Below are positions 36,735 through 48,652 of a DNA stretch of 64,000 nucleotides, piece by piece; position 1 is the first letter of the stretch; each line of letters starts with the position of its first letter. The translations under genes were made by a program, and so were the position numbers. The notes beneath the pieces are model-generated. The model searched no databases. It saw only the letters and a program-made list of their open reading frames with translations, and was not told the DNA's origin. This stretch comes from Circinella minor (taxonomy: Eukaryota > Mucoromycota > Mucoromycetes > Mucorales > Lichtheimiaceae), in assembly GCA_016758965.1 (NCBI GenBank), contig JAEPRB010000008.1, positions 1 to 64,000 of the forward strand, given 5' to 3'.

Positions 36735-37025
36735 CCAAATATGATAATAGTTTTCAAAGTAAAAACCCAAAAACAAAGGAGTGCTGGAAAGGGCCAAGAT
36801 TTTTTTTTAGGTTATTGAGAATCGTTTTTTTTCTTTGAAGAATTGCTTGGCAGCAAAATTATGCAAAACAAAGAGAAACTTGTGTGACTCAATCATCTAA
36901 TTATTCTAAATATATTTTCTTCAAAATGTTGTTGCTTGTCGCGTATGTACAGAGTAAAAATAATAGGGAAAATCGAAAAAATGTACTATTGTTATTAATA
37001 TTGTTATTATATTATCATTATTGTT

Positions 37026-38718
37026 TTAAGGTGTTCCATGAGGACGTCGAGAAGGTGTTGCTGATTGACGTCGTCGGGAGCGCTTAAATCGTGTTTCACG
37101 ACGTAAACGTCTGTTATTTATTATTGAAAAATGAATTAGCCAAAGGCGCTTTTGTAAGATATTAAGATCAACGCACAATTAAAAAATAAGAAAAAAATTA
37201 CCTCATATTACGTTCTTGTGCAATCAACAGTTTCTCTAATTCTTCATTAGATAATACTTCCATCTGTGGCGCCCAACTTTCTGCATCTTCTATATTTCTG
37301 AACCCATTTACTAACGGCTCAGCTAATTCTTCACCACCCAGAGACTGTTTTGTGTAATAAACGTATAAAAGTAAATTATTAACATGGATTGATATACATC
37401 CGTTTCTTTCTTTCTCCTTTTATATATATATAACGTTACCTCATCTACCCATTGTCTTTTATGTCTGTAAAGTTGTTCTCGAATAGCATGTGAAATTATA
37501 GAAACATATTCTCCTCCTAATCCAGCTTCAGCTGCTAATTGCTTACTGAATATTTCAGGTGCATTATTTGATGTATTGTTTAAATCCCACTCAAAACGAT
37601 CTCGTAAATTAATTTTACCGATTTGTAAATCAAGCTAAAGAAATGTATAATTTATAGAAGAGTGTATTGTTATTACCACTCGTATATATAGATAAATAAT
37701 AAAGCAAATAAAAATAAAATAAACTCACATTGATTATGACCCGAATACTTTCTGAAGGCAATTCAACTTCATGTACTGCTTCAAAATCTATCACTTGATT
37801 TCGTATTGATTCCGCAATAAGTTGTATAAATCTGGCCGGTGGTAGTTCAAGATCTTCACATAGTATCTCTGCAAACTTTTCAGGTGTAAGGAATTGCTCT
37901 AATAATCATAATGACTAGATGAGTACATACACCCACACATTCTCTCTCTCTTATATAAAAAAAGGTACTATTTTACCATTCATATTCCACAAAAACGCGT
38001 CTCGTAGCTTTATATCTTCCAAATCAATATCTAATCGAATGGGTACCAACACTTCTTCCATTTTAGACGCCCTTTCCAATTCTCTTTCAGGTGGATAAAT
38101 ATGATTCTTTTTACGAACTATTTTACGTAATTGCTCTGCTGCTTGTCCATTATTAACACTTCCACTTCCAGGTGTTGATCGTATCAAACCACTTGCTGTG
38201 TTGGCATTAGCAGCCGCTTGAGCAGCAGCAACAGCTGATCGTGTTCTCATGCCCGATGATGGCGTTCCATCGTCTGAATCTTCTGCATATTCTTCAAAGT
38301 CATCGTCTGATTCTTGAGCAAAGCGTGGCTTTTTGTTTGTCAAGTAACTTGTTGGTAATAGCAACGCGTTTTCTTCAGATTGCTTTAATCGTGCTGGGTA
38401 TGTCGAATAAACGCCTTGTAAATTTTGAGAAATTCCTTTATTGATCATTTGTGGGAACATTTGTTGCTGATGTGGGTATGGTACACGATTTCCTTGCATG
38501 CCTGGCGGTGGATAAGATTGTGTTTGATGTTGTGGAGGAGGCATGGGGTAATGTTGAGGTGGAAATCCTCCTGGTGGTTGCTGCATGTGTTGCATTTGAA
38601 GGAAAGGCTGTTGAAAATATTGTAAAGGTTGTTGTTGTTGTTGTTGTTGTTGCTGTTGAGGATGAGGCATACCAGAAGGTGTATATGACCCACTAGGTTG
38701 CAAAGGAATGGAAGACAT
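37026..38718 (-). CDS. SNF5: SNF5/SMARCB1-family subunit of SWI/SNF-type chromatin remodelling complex
   Basis: Core subunit of SWI/SNF or RSC-type remodellers. Exons 37977-38718, 37729-37898, 37440-37634, 37202-37344 and 37026-37110 join in frame to 444 aa. The N-terminus is Pro/Gln-rich with a run of 11 Gln (about 20-31). The two SNF5 repeats are plain: VPIRLDIDLEDIKLRDAFLW (Rpt1, about 225-245) and VIINLDLQIGKINLRDRFEW (Rpt2, about 300-320). A basic C-terminal helix (ERNMRRLRRETRFKRSRRR) resembles the arginine-rich helix that contacts the nucleosome acidic patch. At 444 aa it is nearer in size to SMARCB1 or Sfh1 than to yeast Snf5, so whether it serves one or both complexes is open. It is head-to-head with INTS4. 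Confidence 0.95.
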
Positions 38719-38932
38719 TTTTTTTTTGTTTAAATAATTATAATAATAATAAAAAAGAGAGAAACAAAAAAAAAAAAAAAAAAGGTGCGCGTTATAAGTC
38801 TCAGCAACAAGGAATTTTTGTGGAGGTTTACTTTTAACTTCTCTTGTTGGACACACCGACCGCGAAAACCACTCTTTTTGCTTTTTGCTGGTCTAAAAAC
38901 CAACCGATCAACTCCATCCCGGCTTTCTCTCC
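38719..38932. promoter_or_regulatory. Shared 214 bp divergent promoter region (SNF5 / INTS4)
   Basis: The start codons face away from each other with only 214 bp between them. Contains A/T runs on the SNF5 side (38719-38783) and a mixed-composition segment (38785-38932) that probably holds both core promoters. The bidirectional role is inferred from geometry. Confidence 0.5.
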
Positions 38933-41900
38933 ATGAAACGTCCTACAAGTGAATCTGATACGTCTTTAGACGATTCAAAGGAGCAGTACGTGTTCATTAG
39001 TAATTCTCGTCTGTTAAAATGAAAACAAAGAAATGTTGGGTATATCCGATTGTTCTTTGATCTAAATAAGTCATAAACATTTTTTTTTGGGTGAATTTCA
39101 GTAGAGGTTCCAATGACATATACGACATGGATTATATGCAAGCAATTGGGGTTGAGGTACAATAAAATATACAATTTATTGTTATTATCAATAATAACCA
39201 TAAAAACTGACTTATATTCCTGCAAATAACATACAAAAAATAGTTACACTTAAAAGATCTCGAGTCACCTAATATCCAAGTACAGATGCAGGTAAAATAT
39301 ACTCGCATTTAAGTATGGATATGAGTTACTTTAATAAATTATTGAATTATTCTATATTAGTGTCTTCGAAGAATTAGTACAGCTATTCCTATATTATTAC
39401 ATGATCAACAACAAGCAGTATTAAGATCTCTTTTACAGATATTTCACGCGACAACTAATGAAGAAATCAAGGTACATATTTTGACAAGTTGTAATATAAA
39501 GATATGATCATTTAATTACTCTCATTTATATTATTATAGGCTATTGTTATATCGTTGATACAGAAATTTATGGTCATACCTCAAGTCAATGGTCCACTTT
39601 TGTTTGCAGATTTGATTTATCTGGTAAATATGTCACTCTTTAAACGCATTCAATTTATAGATATATTTAATGCACTATTAATGAACTAGTAATATTAACT
39701 ATTGTAGTTATCCTCGAATTCAGCTGCAGTACGAACTTTGTTATATAATAATGTTTACGATTTTTTCAAGGTAACCTAATAATTGAAGTAGAAAGTCTAT
39801 TAAAACCATGGAATCAAGCTAATTTTATTAAATTGTGTATTAATTAGACGCGGCAGCTATTTAACACTGTTAAAAATTATGAATTGCTCAAAAGCCTATA
39901 TGAAAAAGTTGTTTTAGAATTTGAGGATTCCGATTATCGTGTACGAGCAGCATGTATTCGACTTTATTCTTTATTGCCATTTGTTTTTAAAGCATATGAT
40001 GCTTCTCAAGTAGTAATCCCCGAAAATTTGAGTGAAATGAAGGCTCAAAAGCTTATCAGTCGATTTGTCAGGGATAACGACCCCCGAGTTCGAAAAGTAA
40101 GTTTATAGTCTTTCTCTTTATATATATATATATTCCATCTATTTATTAATCTGCGTAGTTCGATCAATGAATTGAGTTTAACTAAGAGATGGTCCATCTG
40201 ATACACTTATTAGAGTGCACTTGATTCTCTAGTTGATATGCATTTACGTGGATCACCCCTTTATGATGAACTTTATTCCTTGGCGGTTATTTCATTACGC
40301 GATGATTTTGAAGAAGTGCGATTAGGTGGTCTTAACCTTATATGGTATGAAAATATATGAAAATATACATTTCCTTTGCTTACTCGTTGAAAAAAAAGCA
40401 TTATTAATTATATATATTTTGAACATAAATACAGGGCAGTAAGTTCACTGAATCCTCAAATCCTTTTACAACTTCCTAAAGATGGTCCTATTGAAAAAGT
40501 CCGTTTGATCGACGATGCCTTCACCAAAATTTGTGATCTTGTTAATGATGTTTCCGTCGTTATCAGAACAAAGGCCTGTGTTATTATGTCTTCATATCAA
40601 CATGTAAATGCGGATGTATTATCACAAACGTTTAGTAAGCAAATTATGTCTCGATTAAAGCGACGTAGACCGGATCATCATCGTAAAAAACAACAACGAA
40701 AACATGAGGTAATGAATTTAATATATGATTTGTTGTTTGATGCCAAATTACATATTCTATTTTGCTAATTCATAACCCTGGATATACATACAGATCATTC
40801 CTGTACCAGCAGGTGACCAAGATATGGAGTCAGAAGAATTCCGTATTATGGATTCTGGTGCTTGTGGTGCATTCGTTCATGGTCTAGAAGACGAGTTCCA
40901 AGAAGTTCGAAATGCATCTATTGGTTTGTTGATATTGTTATATGTTTTATTATCAAGTACTCAAAATTTTTTCTTTTCTATTCATATTAATATAATATTT
41001 ATTTTTATTAGACTCTATTTGTGAACTTTGCATGTATCACGGTCATCTTGTCAACAAAGCTGTGGATGCTCTTGTTGGTAAGAGGAATTATTTTATTATT
41101 TAGAGTCTTTATACGTTGTTCTCGCAAATACCTAAATATTCTTTTTGTTTTATTAGATATGTTTAATGATGAAATTCCTCAAGTTCGTATCAATGCAATC
41201 AATAGTTTACGTAAAATTGGTACACGCTGGCCACTGAAGTTCAATTTAGAACAATTGGAGATTGCTACTGGTACTTTGGATGATTTTGATCAAACAACAC
41301 GATTTACAACACATGATCTGCTTGCGTAAGTTATCTTTTGAAAAGAAAAATGTGGTTTACGTTCAAAGGAAAACGTAATAAGGTACTAATAGCAACTATT
41401 TATCAACTAGTGTTGTTGAAATAGAAAATGAAGATTCATTGAAACTATTAATGGCTGAATTAATGGATAACATCACAAGATATCCTCAAGATTTAATATC
41501 AATTTATCGATGTATCAAAGAAATTGGAAAGAGACACCCTGAACTAGTTTGTAAGTTCATTACTATTATTATTATCCATGATCAATATAGTATGCATAGA
41601 ATCTTACTAATTAACTTTTTTCTTTGGACATTTATAGCAAAATGCCGAAAAAGTTTGTTTGATATTGATAATCGTTATATGACTAAAGAACCAAACACAG
41701 AAAGTCCAGCGTGTAAGTATAATTAAGTTGAATATCTAATCTTTCCATTTACTTACACCCATTTCTGTATTCTTTTCCGCGTCAACTGACACTGGAATAT
41801 AAATTAGATACTGCTCACGTATTACTACTCGTCAATGCTGTTGTATCACAACCGTCATTGGCTAGCAATCTTCCGGCTTATATGTTTCAACATTTTGCAT

Positions 41901-43934
41901 ATTATCGTAGAAAATATCCAGATTGCGTTCAAGATTTACGGGTAAGAAATATAATGCAAACAAATAATCAATAATGGCCACGATTAATACCTTTTGAAAT
42001 CCGTCAAATTCAGTAATAACAGTAATATATAATACTTCTAGGCACTTCATGAAAACGGATTGATGAAAAGTCCAGAATATGCAAGTATAGATGGATTTGT
42101 ATCAGAAACAGGTAAAGAAAATTTGAAAAAAGATGTTATGAAGAGAATTGATTTTTGTTTGTCTGAAAAGAAATGAAACCTATTTTTTTTTCAATATATA
42201 CAGTAGCAAAGATGAGTCTTCGAGATATTACTGAATATACAACAAATACTTCACATTTACTTCAAATTATAAAACGACAAGCAGAACGATGGGAATATTC
42301 TGCAGCTTTAGCTACAATTCAAGATGCAATCAAGTAAGTTAAAGAAACGTTTTTCCCATTTTATGGAGTGAATAATTTCTGTTTAAAATAATTTGGTGAA
42401 TGATAAACTTACTATCTGATTTCTTTTATATATTTCAATTTTAGAAACTATAAATATATTTGCACATTAAAACCATCCGGAAACATTTCTCTGGCAATTA
42501 CATACTTAGAATGTTATGAATTGGTGTTAAGGGTAAGAATCGAAATTTTTTTCTTACGAAGGACATTTATATTAATCTATACACATATATCAATTAGATA
42601 AAGCAAAATTTTGGTACTCCATCATTTGCATCCACAGCTCAATTTGCTGCTGCCAATCTATTACAAGCATCCTACATTATGCAGTATAGTTTCATCGGTC
42701 TATCATCACTGAATACACAAGTTACTATTTATTTTCGTATACTTGTTGGTATTATATGGACCTTTGGTGTTATAAAAAATATGCCTGTGTATGTATCTTG
42801 CATTAACTACTGCTTGTTTATATTTGAGTTTATAACTTATTCATGACTAATTAATGCTACTCAAATATCTATATATTATAGTACTAGTTCTTTATTTAAA
42901 ATTCAAAGTATTTTTATTTCATTTGTTAACCGTATTGATCAAATGACTAGGTAAGGTGTAGTACTATAAACATCCACAAAAAAAATGAGAATTATTCGCT
43001 TATTAACTGATAAAAAACGTTATAGATACCTGGATAAGGAAACCTATCAAAAACTATCTATTGGTGATTTACGGAGTATTCTTGTGAAAATAAGCACCGA
43101 TCCTACTGCTGCCAAATGGATTGGATTACATTCATTCTTGACAGTACGTATTTTTTTTCTGTTGGCCTTTTTAATGTTATTAGTAGCCAACTAACATTTA
43201 ACTCTTCTTAATAAGGGATTTCTCCCACTGGAATTAGATCTAGAAAATGCTGTACGCCATACAAGTGCAGAAATTGTTAGCCCCCAACCTAATATCGACA
43301 AACCACTTAAATTCAAATCTAATATTCGTGTCAATTTGGATATTGAAGCAAATATCTATAATTCAAGTGACATTTACGATATTGCAATTGAAGTAAGGAT
43401 TTATACTTATATTATTGGCCCAAAAAATCAAACTTAGCGAAAATGGTGTGATTATTTATACCAGTACTGACCGATACCAATTTAAAACTTTGTAAAACAG
43501 ATCACCAATCCAGATCGAACTATTCAAGTATATTGGCCTGTATCGAATGATTTTGTACCCACTACACCTTTATGCTACAAACTGAAAGCTAAAATTGAAC
43601 TACGTTATCGCGGTTGGACAGGTAAATAAATGTATAAATAAAAGACTTTTTTTTATCTTGACAGTATATCTAGAAAAGCTAAACATATCAATGTATAAAT
43701 ATAGAACCTTGTAATATCACTTTACGAATAGTAAGATCCTTTGAGCCCGATTTAGCAGGATTGGATGGATATATCATGAAATACCCTAATGCTGAATCTA
43801 CCTCTATCACCCATTCTACCCAACAATCCAATGATGTTGTCTCCATTCCAATCAGCGAGCCCGTACTTTACTCAATACATCCTTATTCACGAAAATCTCA
43901 AGCATCTTCTTCTGCACGACCTATTTTTGCATAA
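38933..43934 (+). CDS. INTS4: Integrator complex subunit 4 (INTS4) homologue
   Basis: HEAT-repeat scaffold of the Integrator RNA-cleavage module; in animals INTS4 holds the INTS9/INTS11 endonuclease that processes snRNAs and attenuates RNA polymerase II. Twenty-four exons, first 38933-38985 and last 43705-43934, close in frame at 991 aa (human INTS4 is ~963). HEAT repeats cover the N-terminal two thirds. Family landmarks are DSGACGAFVHGLEDEFQEVR (exon 10) followed by LVDMFNDEIPQVRINAINSLRKI (exons 11-12). The C-terminal third, exons 18-24, is beta-rich (ITNPDRTIQVYWPVSNDF), as in INTS4. A basic insert (SRLKRRRPDHHRKKQQRKH) lies in the middle. The 3' end is 183 bp from the convergent IMPACT-like gene. 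Confidence 0.92.
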
Positions 43935-44116
43935 ACTTCCTCTCGCCACCTTTAAATTTTCCCGCTGACAGCATGTAAATATATTTCTTTCTTTCTTTTT
44001 TCACCTATGCTTAATATCATCATCATCATCAAAATAATATACAATAATAACAATAACATTTCCAGATCAACGTATTTTTCTTTGAATCACTTGATTATAT
44101 AATAAAGCACTAGTAA

Positions 44117-45366
44117 TTATTTCTTACTACGCTTGCCCTTGGTATTTGATTTATTGTTATTTTGTTTAATAAATCCACAATCCTCCAATGCATTTCTTGC
44201 ACAATTGTTAATATGTTTAAAACGATCTGCACCAAGTTGGATACCTAGTAATAATAATAAAACATACTTTGATTTTAACATCCCAGTTTTTTTTTTGTTT
44301 TCCCCTGTATAAAGTGACCAGGTTGTTGTTATACATTACCTCCATACCAGCGACTTACAACTACCACAGCATTTTTCACATCTGCAAGTTGCAACATATG
44401 TCCCAATCGACCTATATTGTATATAAGGACCATTATTATATCGAGCAAAGCCTTTATTCACTTACACGCACCAAATACATATCCTATTCCTTACCACCAG
44501 CAGCCGATTCGCCATCATCATCATTATCTTGAATGATGCCACCATTTGCGTTTACAATTCTATACGCCATAATATTATGCGTTGCCTTGGCAACCTTTTT
44601 ATCTTCAAGTAACTTCAAAACAACTGCTCTCACTTGTTCTGGTTCATGTACTTCAGCAACATGTGCCTTAAATACCGATTTTCGATCCACGATCGGCTCT
44701 GGACTTGTGTAGATTGGTGGAGCAGCAACAGATACATCGTTTGTCCTATTCTCCTTTTTTACGTTATAATCTTCTTCCTCTTCTTCTTCTACCTGAACCG
44801 TTTAAAAGAAAGAAAAAAAAATTGGTACCACTCACACACCCGAAGTGTAGTTTTCGCAGCTTTCTCTCTCTCTCTTGCACGCCAATTAAACTGGAAATAA
44901 TCATTACCTTGTTCTTGGGTTCTCTTTCTTCAAATGTCTGAAGCTCAAATTGCTTGACCAACGCATCGTTGTCATCCGGTTTCTCAATCTCGGATTCCAA
45001 GAATTCTCGTAACCAATTAATCCATTCGAATAAAATGACTTCACCTGGTTGAAACAAGGCTTGAAATTCATTATCAATTTTTTTGAGTATGGTATCATCA
45101 ACACGATGCGTTCCACAGTATACTGAAGAGACCTCATAGACAGGAGGATCTTGACTAGGGTAAGTGGGCGGGAAAAAGAAACGCAAAACAAGTATTCTTG
45201 GTGACCGCACGTCTTGTTCGTCTTGGTCGTCGTCCAAGTTAATGGTAACAACATAAGAATCAGAATCGCCTTCATGTTGTCCTTTTTCCTTTTTTATAGC
45301 TTCCGGACCATAAATGGCTTCCAGAGCCATATACTCTTCTTCTTGTAATTCCTGATTCTCTGACAT
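44117..45366 (-). CDS. YIH1: IMPACT/YIH1-like protein (RWD domain plus UPF0029 domain)
   Basis: Regulator of Gcn2: in yeast, Yih1 competes for Gcn1 through its RWD domain and dampens the amino-acid starvation response (family knowledge). Exons 44908-45366, 44495-44792, 44340-44411 and 44117-44244 join in frame to 318 aa. An N-terminal RWD domain (about 5-130) shows EEYMALEAIYG and the PPTYPSQDPP motif. An acidic linker of consecutive Glu leads to the C-terminal IMPACT domain (about 175-300) with ATHNIMAYRI, DDDGESAAGGRLGHML, VVVVSRWYGGIQLG and DRFKHI. The tail is Lys/Asn-rich. The length and domain order match yeast Yih1 (258) and mammalian IMPACT (320). Confidence 0.95.
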
Positions 45367-45599
45367 GCCTCACAAAAAAAATGTTGTCACTCCACACACA
45401 ATAAACAAAGGAAAAACAAAAAACGCGGTACGAATTCAATTATATTATTATCAAACACGGAAAACGATCAACTTAGCTGTATATTTCTATTGAAAAAGTC
45501 ACAATATATCAGAAAAGTGATATAACACAAAAACTAAAACGACCATATAGAGAATATACATGTAATTTTTTTATCTTTGAAAGATGAAGAAAAAATTTA

Positions 45600-47281
45600 T
45601 TATTGTGATGATGATGACAATGCCCTGGGTCCTCCTATTTCGTTGCTTATTTTTCCATCCATATAGCGTTGTGTTAAAAATGTATCTTTTCTCCCATTAC
45701 ATGAAACCAGGATCTCTCGCCACGGTTCATCCCATACAATAGAATAGGTTACTTCAGAGTCATCGATGGTTACCACAGTTTTTAGCCATTGTAGAAACTG
45801 ATCTGTAAAATTCATACAGGCAGAGGGTTCCTAATATATTATTTTTAATAAGAGCTTTATCTTTTTTTGTATGCATAAAAAATAAATAAACAAAAAATCA
45901 TACTATATAACGTACCCACATATTTGGTTTTCCTCTCACTCGACGTGGAATTTCAAGTGTATTAATTGTTTCAACATGACTCAATACACCATCATCATCA
46001 CGAAATCCACATATTACTCGGGGTACTCCAACAAGAAACGATTGTGCCCAAAACTTGAGTAATTTAAATCTAATATAAAATAATAATTGTTGTTGAGCTC
46101 GATATAAGTTTCTGTTATAAAATTAAAATTGGAGTTAAAGCATCGTTTTTTTTTTCTTTTTTTTTATCATACATACTTTTCAAAAGTTATATTTTGTCGT
46201 TCGACATCTATACGTCTTGATGTTTTAAGTTCAATATATTGTTTCAATGGACTTTTTTCTTTTTTGTTTGGTTTCAGCCCTAAAAGTAGAGAAATTGTAT
46301 GTTTAGCTTTGATGTTGACAAGTAAAAAGTTGAAAATTTTTTTTCTTTTTTATACCTTCAATACAGTCCACTTCAGCACCCATAACAATGGAACTATGAC
46401 CAAGTCTAGTTCGAACCAGTACACAATACTGCTCATTAGTATTAGGCGGTTCCAGTGTTTCATCGACCTTAGGAGCTGGACCATTCGGTTCAGTGGTAGT
46501 ACACATTGCTTCAAATTGATATCCCCAATAACTCATTTTTTTCTGTCTTTCACTTTTGTTTGCTTCCTGCATACGCTTTTCTTCTGTTTGTTGTTCTTCA
46601 ATATAAATTGTTCCTTTGTGTCGAGTCGCTCTTAGTTCCCATGGTTCTTTACGTGAAAATGGTGTAGCAAATAATTTGGTCATAATACCACGCCATGTTA
46701 CCTTTTTTTTTTCAATAGAACATACAATGAGTAAAAAAAGTAAATAGACACATATCATCTTTTATAAATTATCATTATATATACTTTACTAATAACTTAC
46801 AATATCTGCTTGAGTATTGCCGTTATTATCTACATTTTTTGATCTTGCATCAGTTAACGCATCTAAAAGTGTATCAATATGTTCGGGTATAGTATCATCA
46901 CGTTGGATAAATCGCTCATAGTTATATGAAAGCGAAGGAGTTGTTGATGTCAATTGAGGTTTGGCATAGTATTTCTATTATAAAAACAAATATAGTATCG
47001 AAAAAAAAAATTGATAAACCAAAATCTTCCGCTTGTTTAATCTACTGTTTCTCCAATTTTATAATCGAGATTTTTACCAGCTGTCGATTGTCAAACCAAA
47101 CACGACGATCAGCATCGATGCTATATGAATTGATCTCAATCGGTTGTCGATATTCAGGATAACTGCCGGTATATCGATCAGTTGATAATACACGAAAAGC
47201 ATGTTGCCCATCATCACGATGAAAACGTTTAGGTGCTGACCCTATATTACTTTCTTCAAAATATTGTTTCCGTTTCGACAT
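45600..47281 (-). CDS. RAI1: RAI1/DXO family decapping exonuclease
   Basis: Removes incomplete or NAD-type caps from RNA 5' ends and, as Rai1, partners with the nuclear exonuclease Rat1/Xrn2 (family knowledge). Exons 47078-47281, 46801-46974, 46356-46701, 46177-46279, 45916-46069 and 45600-45830 join in frame to 403 aa. Visible motifs: YWGYQFE (about 184-190), the metal-binding GAEVDC (E236, D238) and IELKTSR (E258, K260), then [20 protein letters not shown]. All catalytic acids are present, so the enzyme should be active. The start MSKRKQYF (ATG 47281) was preferred to an ATG four codons upstream because of its basic, nuclear-like beginning; either is possible. Confidence 0.94.
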
Positions 47282-48061
47282 TATAAAGTACAAGTAGGCC
47301 TGTATATATGCGTGAAAAAGCGCGTTATAAGTTGGAGGAGTTATTATTAAAGAAAGTTCGAGGGTGGCAATAAATTGAGGTCAGTTGCTAAATAAACTGC
47401 TTTTTTTTTATTTTCGTGTACTACTATGTCGATCTATGCATAAAAATAGACCACTCACAGCAACAGCAAAAAAACAATATCAGTAAATCATATCATCTTG
47501 TCATTTGACACTTGGTTTTCATAGTTATTTGTTAAAGTTGCTAAGTAACAATATATGTTTGGAGTCATGTCGTGACCATGCGTTTTATGGCAGATCTAGA
47601 TAACGATGAAAAATTGTAATGTTATAGCATATGCTTACAACCTTGTCAATATCCCTATTAAGTTATATAGCTGCGTTTACACACACACACTGCTCGCCTT
47701 ATCAGCACTCAGTCAATTTGGCTGTTTGTATAATAATATACATCACTTGAAAATAATTATAGTTGAAGTATATAACATACAAGCAGAACATGGCTATCAA
47801 AATCATAATATTATGCTAATACTTGATACAGAACGGATAGGAATGAAACTGTTGTCATGATGGATGATGTATAATAATGTTTTTATTTATTCTTTTTTGA
47901 AAGTTGGAATATATTATGTAAAGAATATATACTTGTTGATGGGAAGATAGAGAGGGTGCATATGGCGTTTATGATACGTATATTATTTGTGTATATATGT
48001 GTTTGTGTGTTTGTATGATTTCTGTACATCGTAATAATATATAATAATTGTATGGTGCTGT
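47282..48061. other. Intergenic, AT-rich
   Basis: About 780 bp between the RAI1 start and the mL60 stop. It contains an 84-codon plus-strand ORF (47606-47860) without protein-like composition or splice context, treated as chance. No regulatory motif could be assigned. Confidence 0.4.
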
Positions 48062-48467
48062 TTAGAAACCAGGTGGACTTGTTCGGTCGGTCTTCTTGGT
48101 AAACTTTGGGACCTTGTGAAGTGATTTACGATGACCTCGTGCATATCGACTAAATACTGTATATTTATCGCGAGCCTGCATTTCCGATTCTTTTGGAAGT
48201 GCTAATGCTTTATCCAATGCTTTACAACGAACGCCAGATTCTGCTACAGTAGCAATAACTTCATCGACAGCCTTAAGTCTCTTACGGACATTGGCTTTAC
48301 GAGTACCAGACATGCGAAAGGGGTTCTTCCTATTGATAAAAAAAAGTTCTTGTCAATTAATATATTATCATTAAACATTAAATAATTACAAATAAAAAAA
48401 CAGGAATGATTATATACCATAAAAGACCACCTTGGGCTACCAATGACTGACGGAATGCGCCAAACAT
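48062..48467 (-). CDS. MRPL31: Mitochondrial ribosomal protein mL60 (MRPL31 family)
   Basis: Fungal mitochondrial large-subunit protein. Exons 48418-48467 and 48062-48329 join in frame to 105 aa. The N-terminus MFGAFRQSLVAQGGLLWKNPFR followed by MSGTRKANVRKRLKAVDEV is the family signature (MFGAF...GGLLWK.P.RMS..RK...RKRLR). The protein then continues basic (YTVFSRYARGHRKSLHKVPK) and ends PPGF. The start is the ATG that opens the conserved MFGAF, in a separate 50 bp exon; the ORF beginning at 48313 would miss it. It is divergent from RRP1 with 185 bp between start codons. Confidence 0.93.
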
Positions 48468-48652
48468 TATTTATAATATGTACAAAAAGTATGAGGCCGA
48501 CAACAATTCCCCCTCCCCTTCCAAGCATTATTCAATTTCCTAGGCCAATATTGGTGGCTTATATGGAATTCATTTTTTTAGAGACAGCTTTCGGTTATTA
48601 CATTTTCATCATTTTTCCTGCAAAAACCTTCTTTGTATCGCAAAAAAAAAAT
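48468..48652. promoter_or_regulatory. Shared 185 bp divergent promoter region (mL60 / RRP1)
   Basis: Shortest head-to-head spacing in the window. It has moderate GC patches (48496-48560) between two A/T-rich flanks. It joins a mitochondrial ribosomal protein gene to a nucleolar rRNA-processing gene, which would suit coordinate growth control; that is inference. Confidence 0.5.

Noticed and set aside
47606..47860. 84-codon plus-strand ORF after RAI1
   Set aside because: Composition like random AT-rich sequence, no family resemblance and no splice sites.
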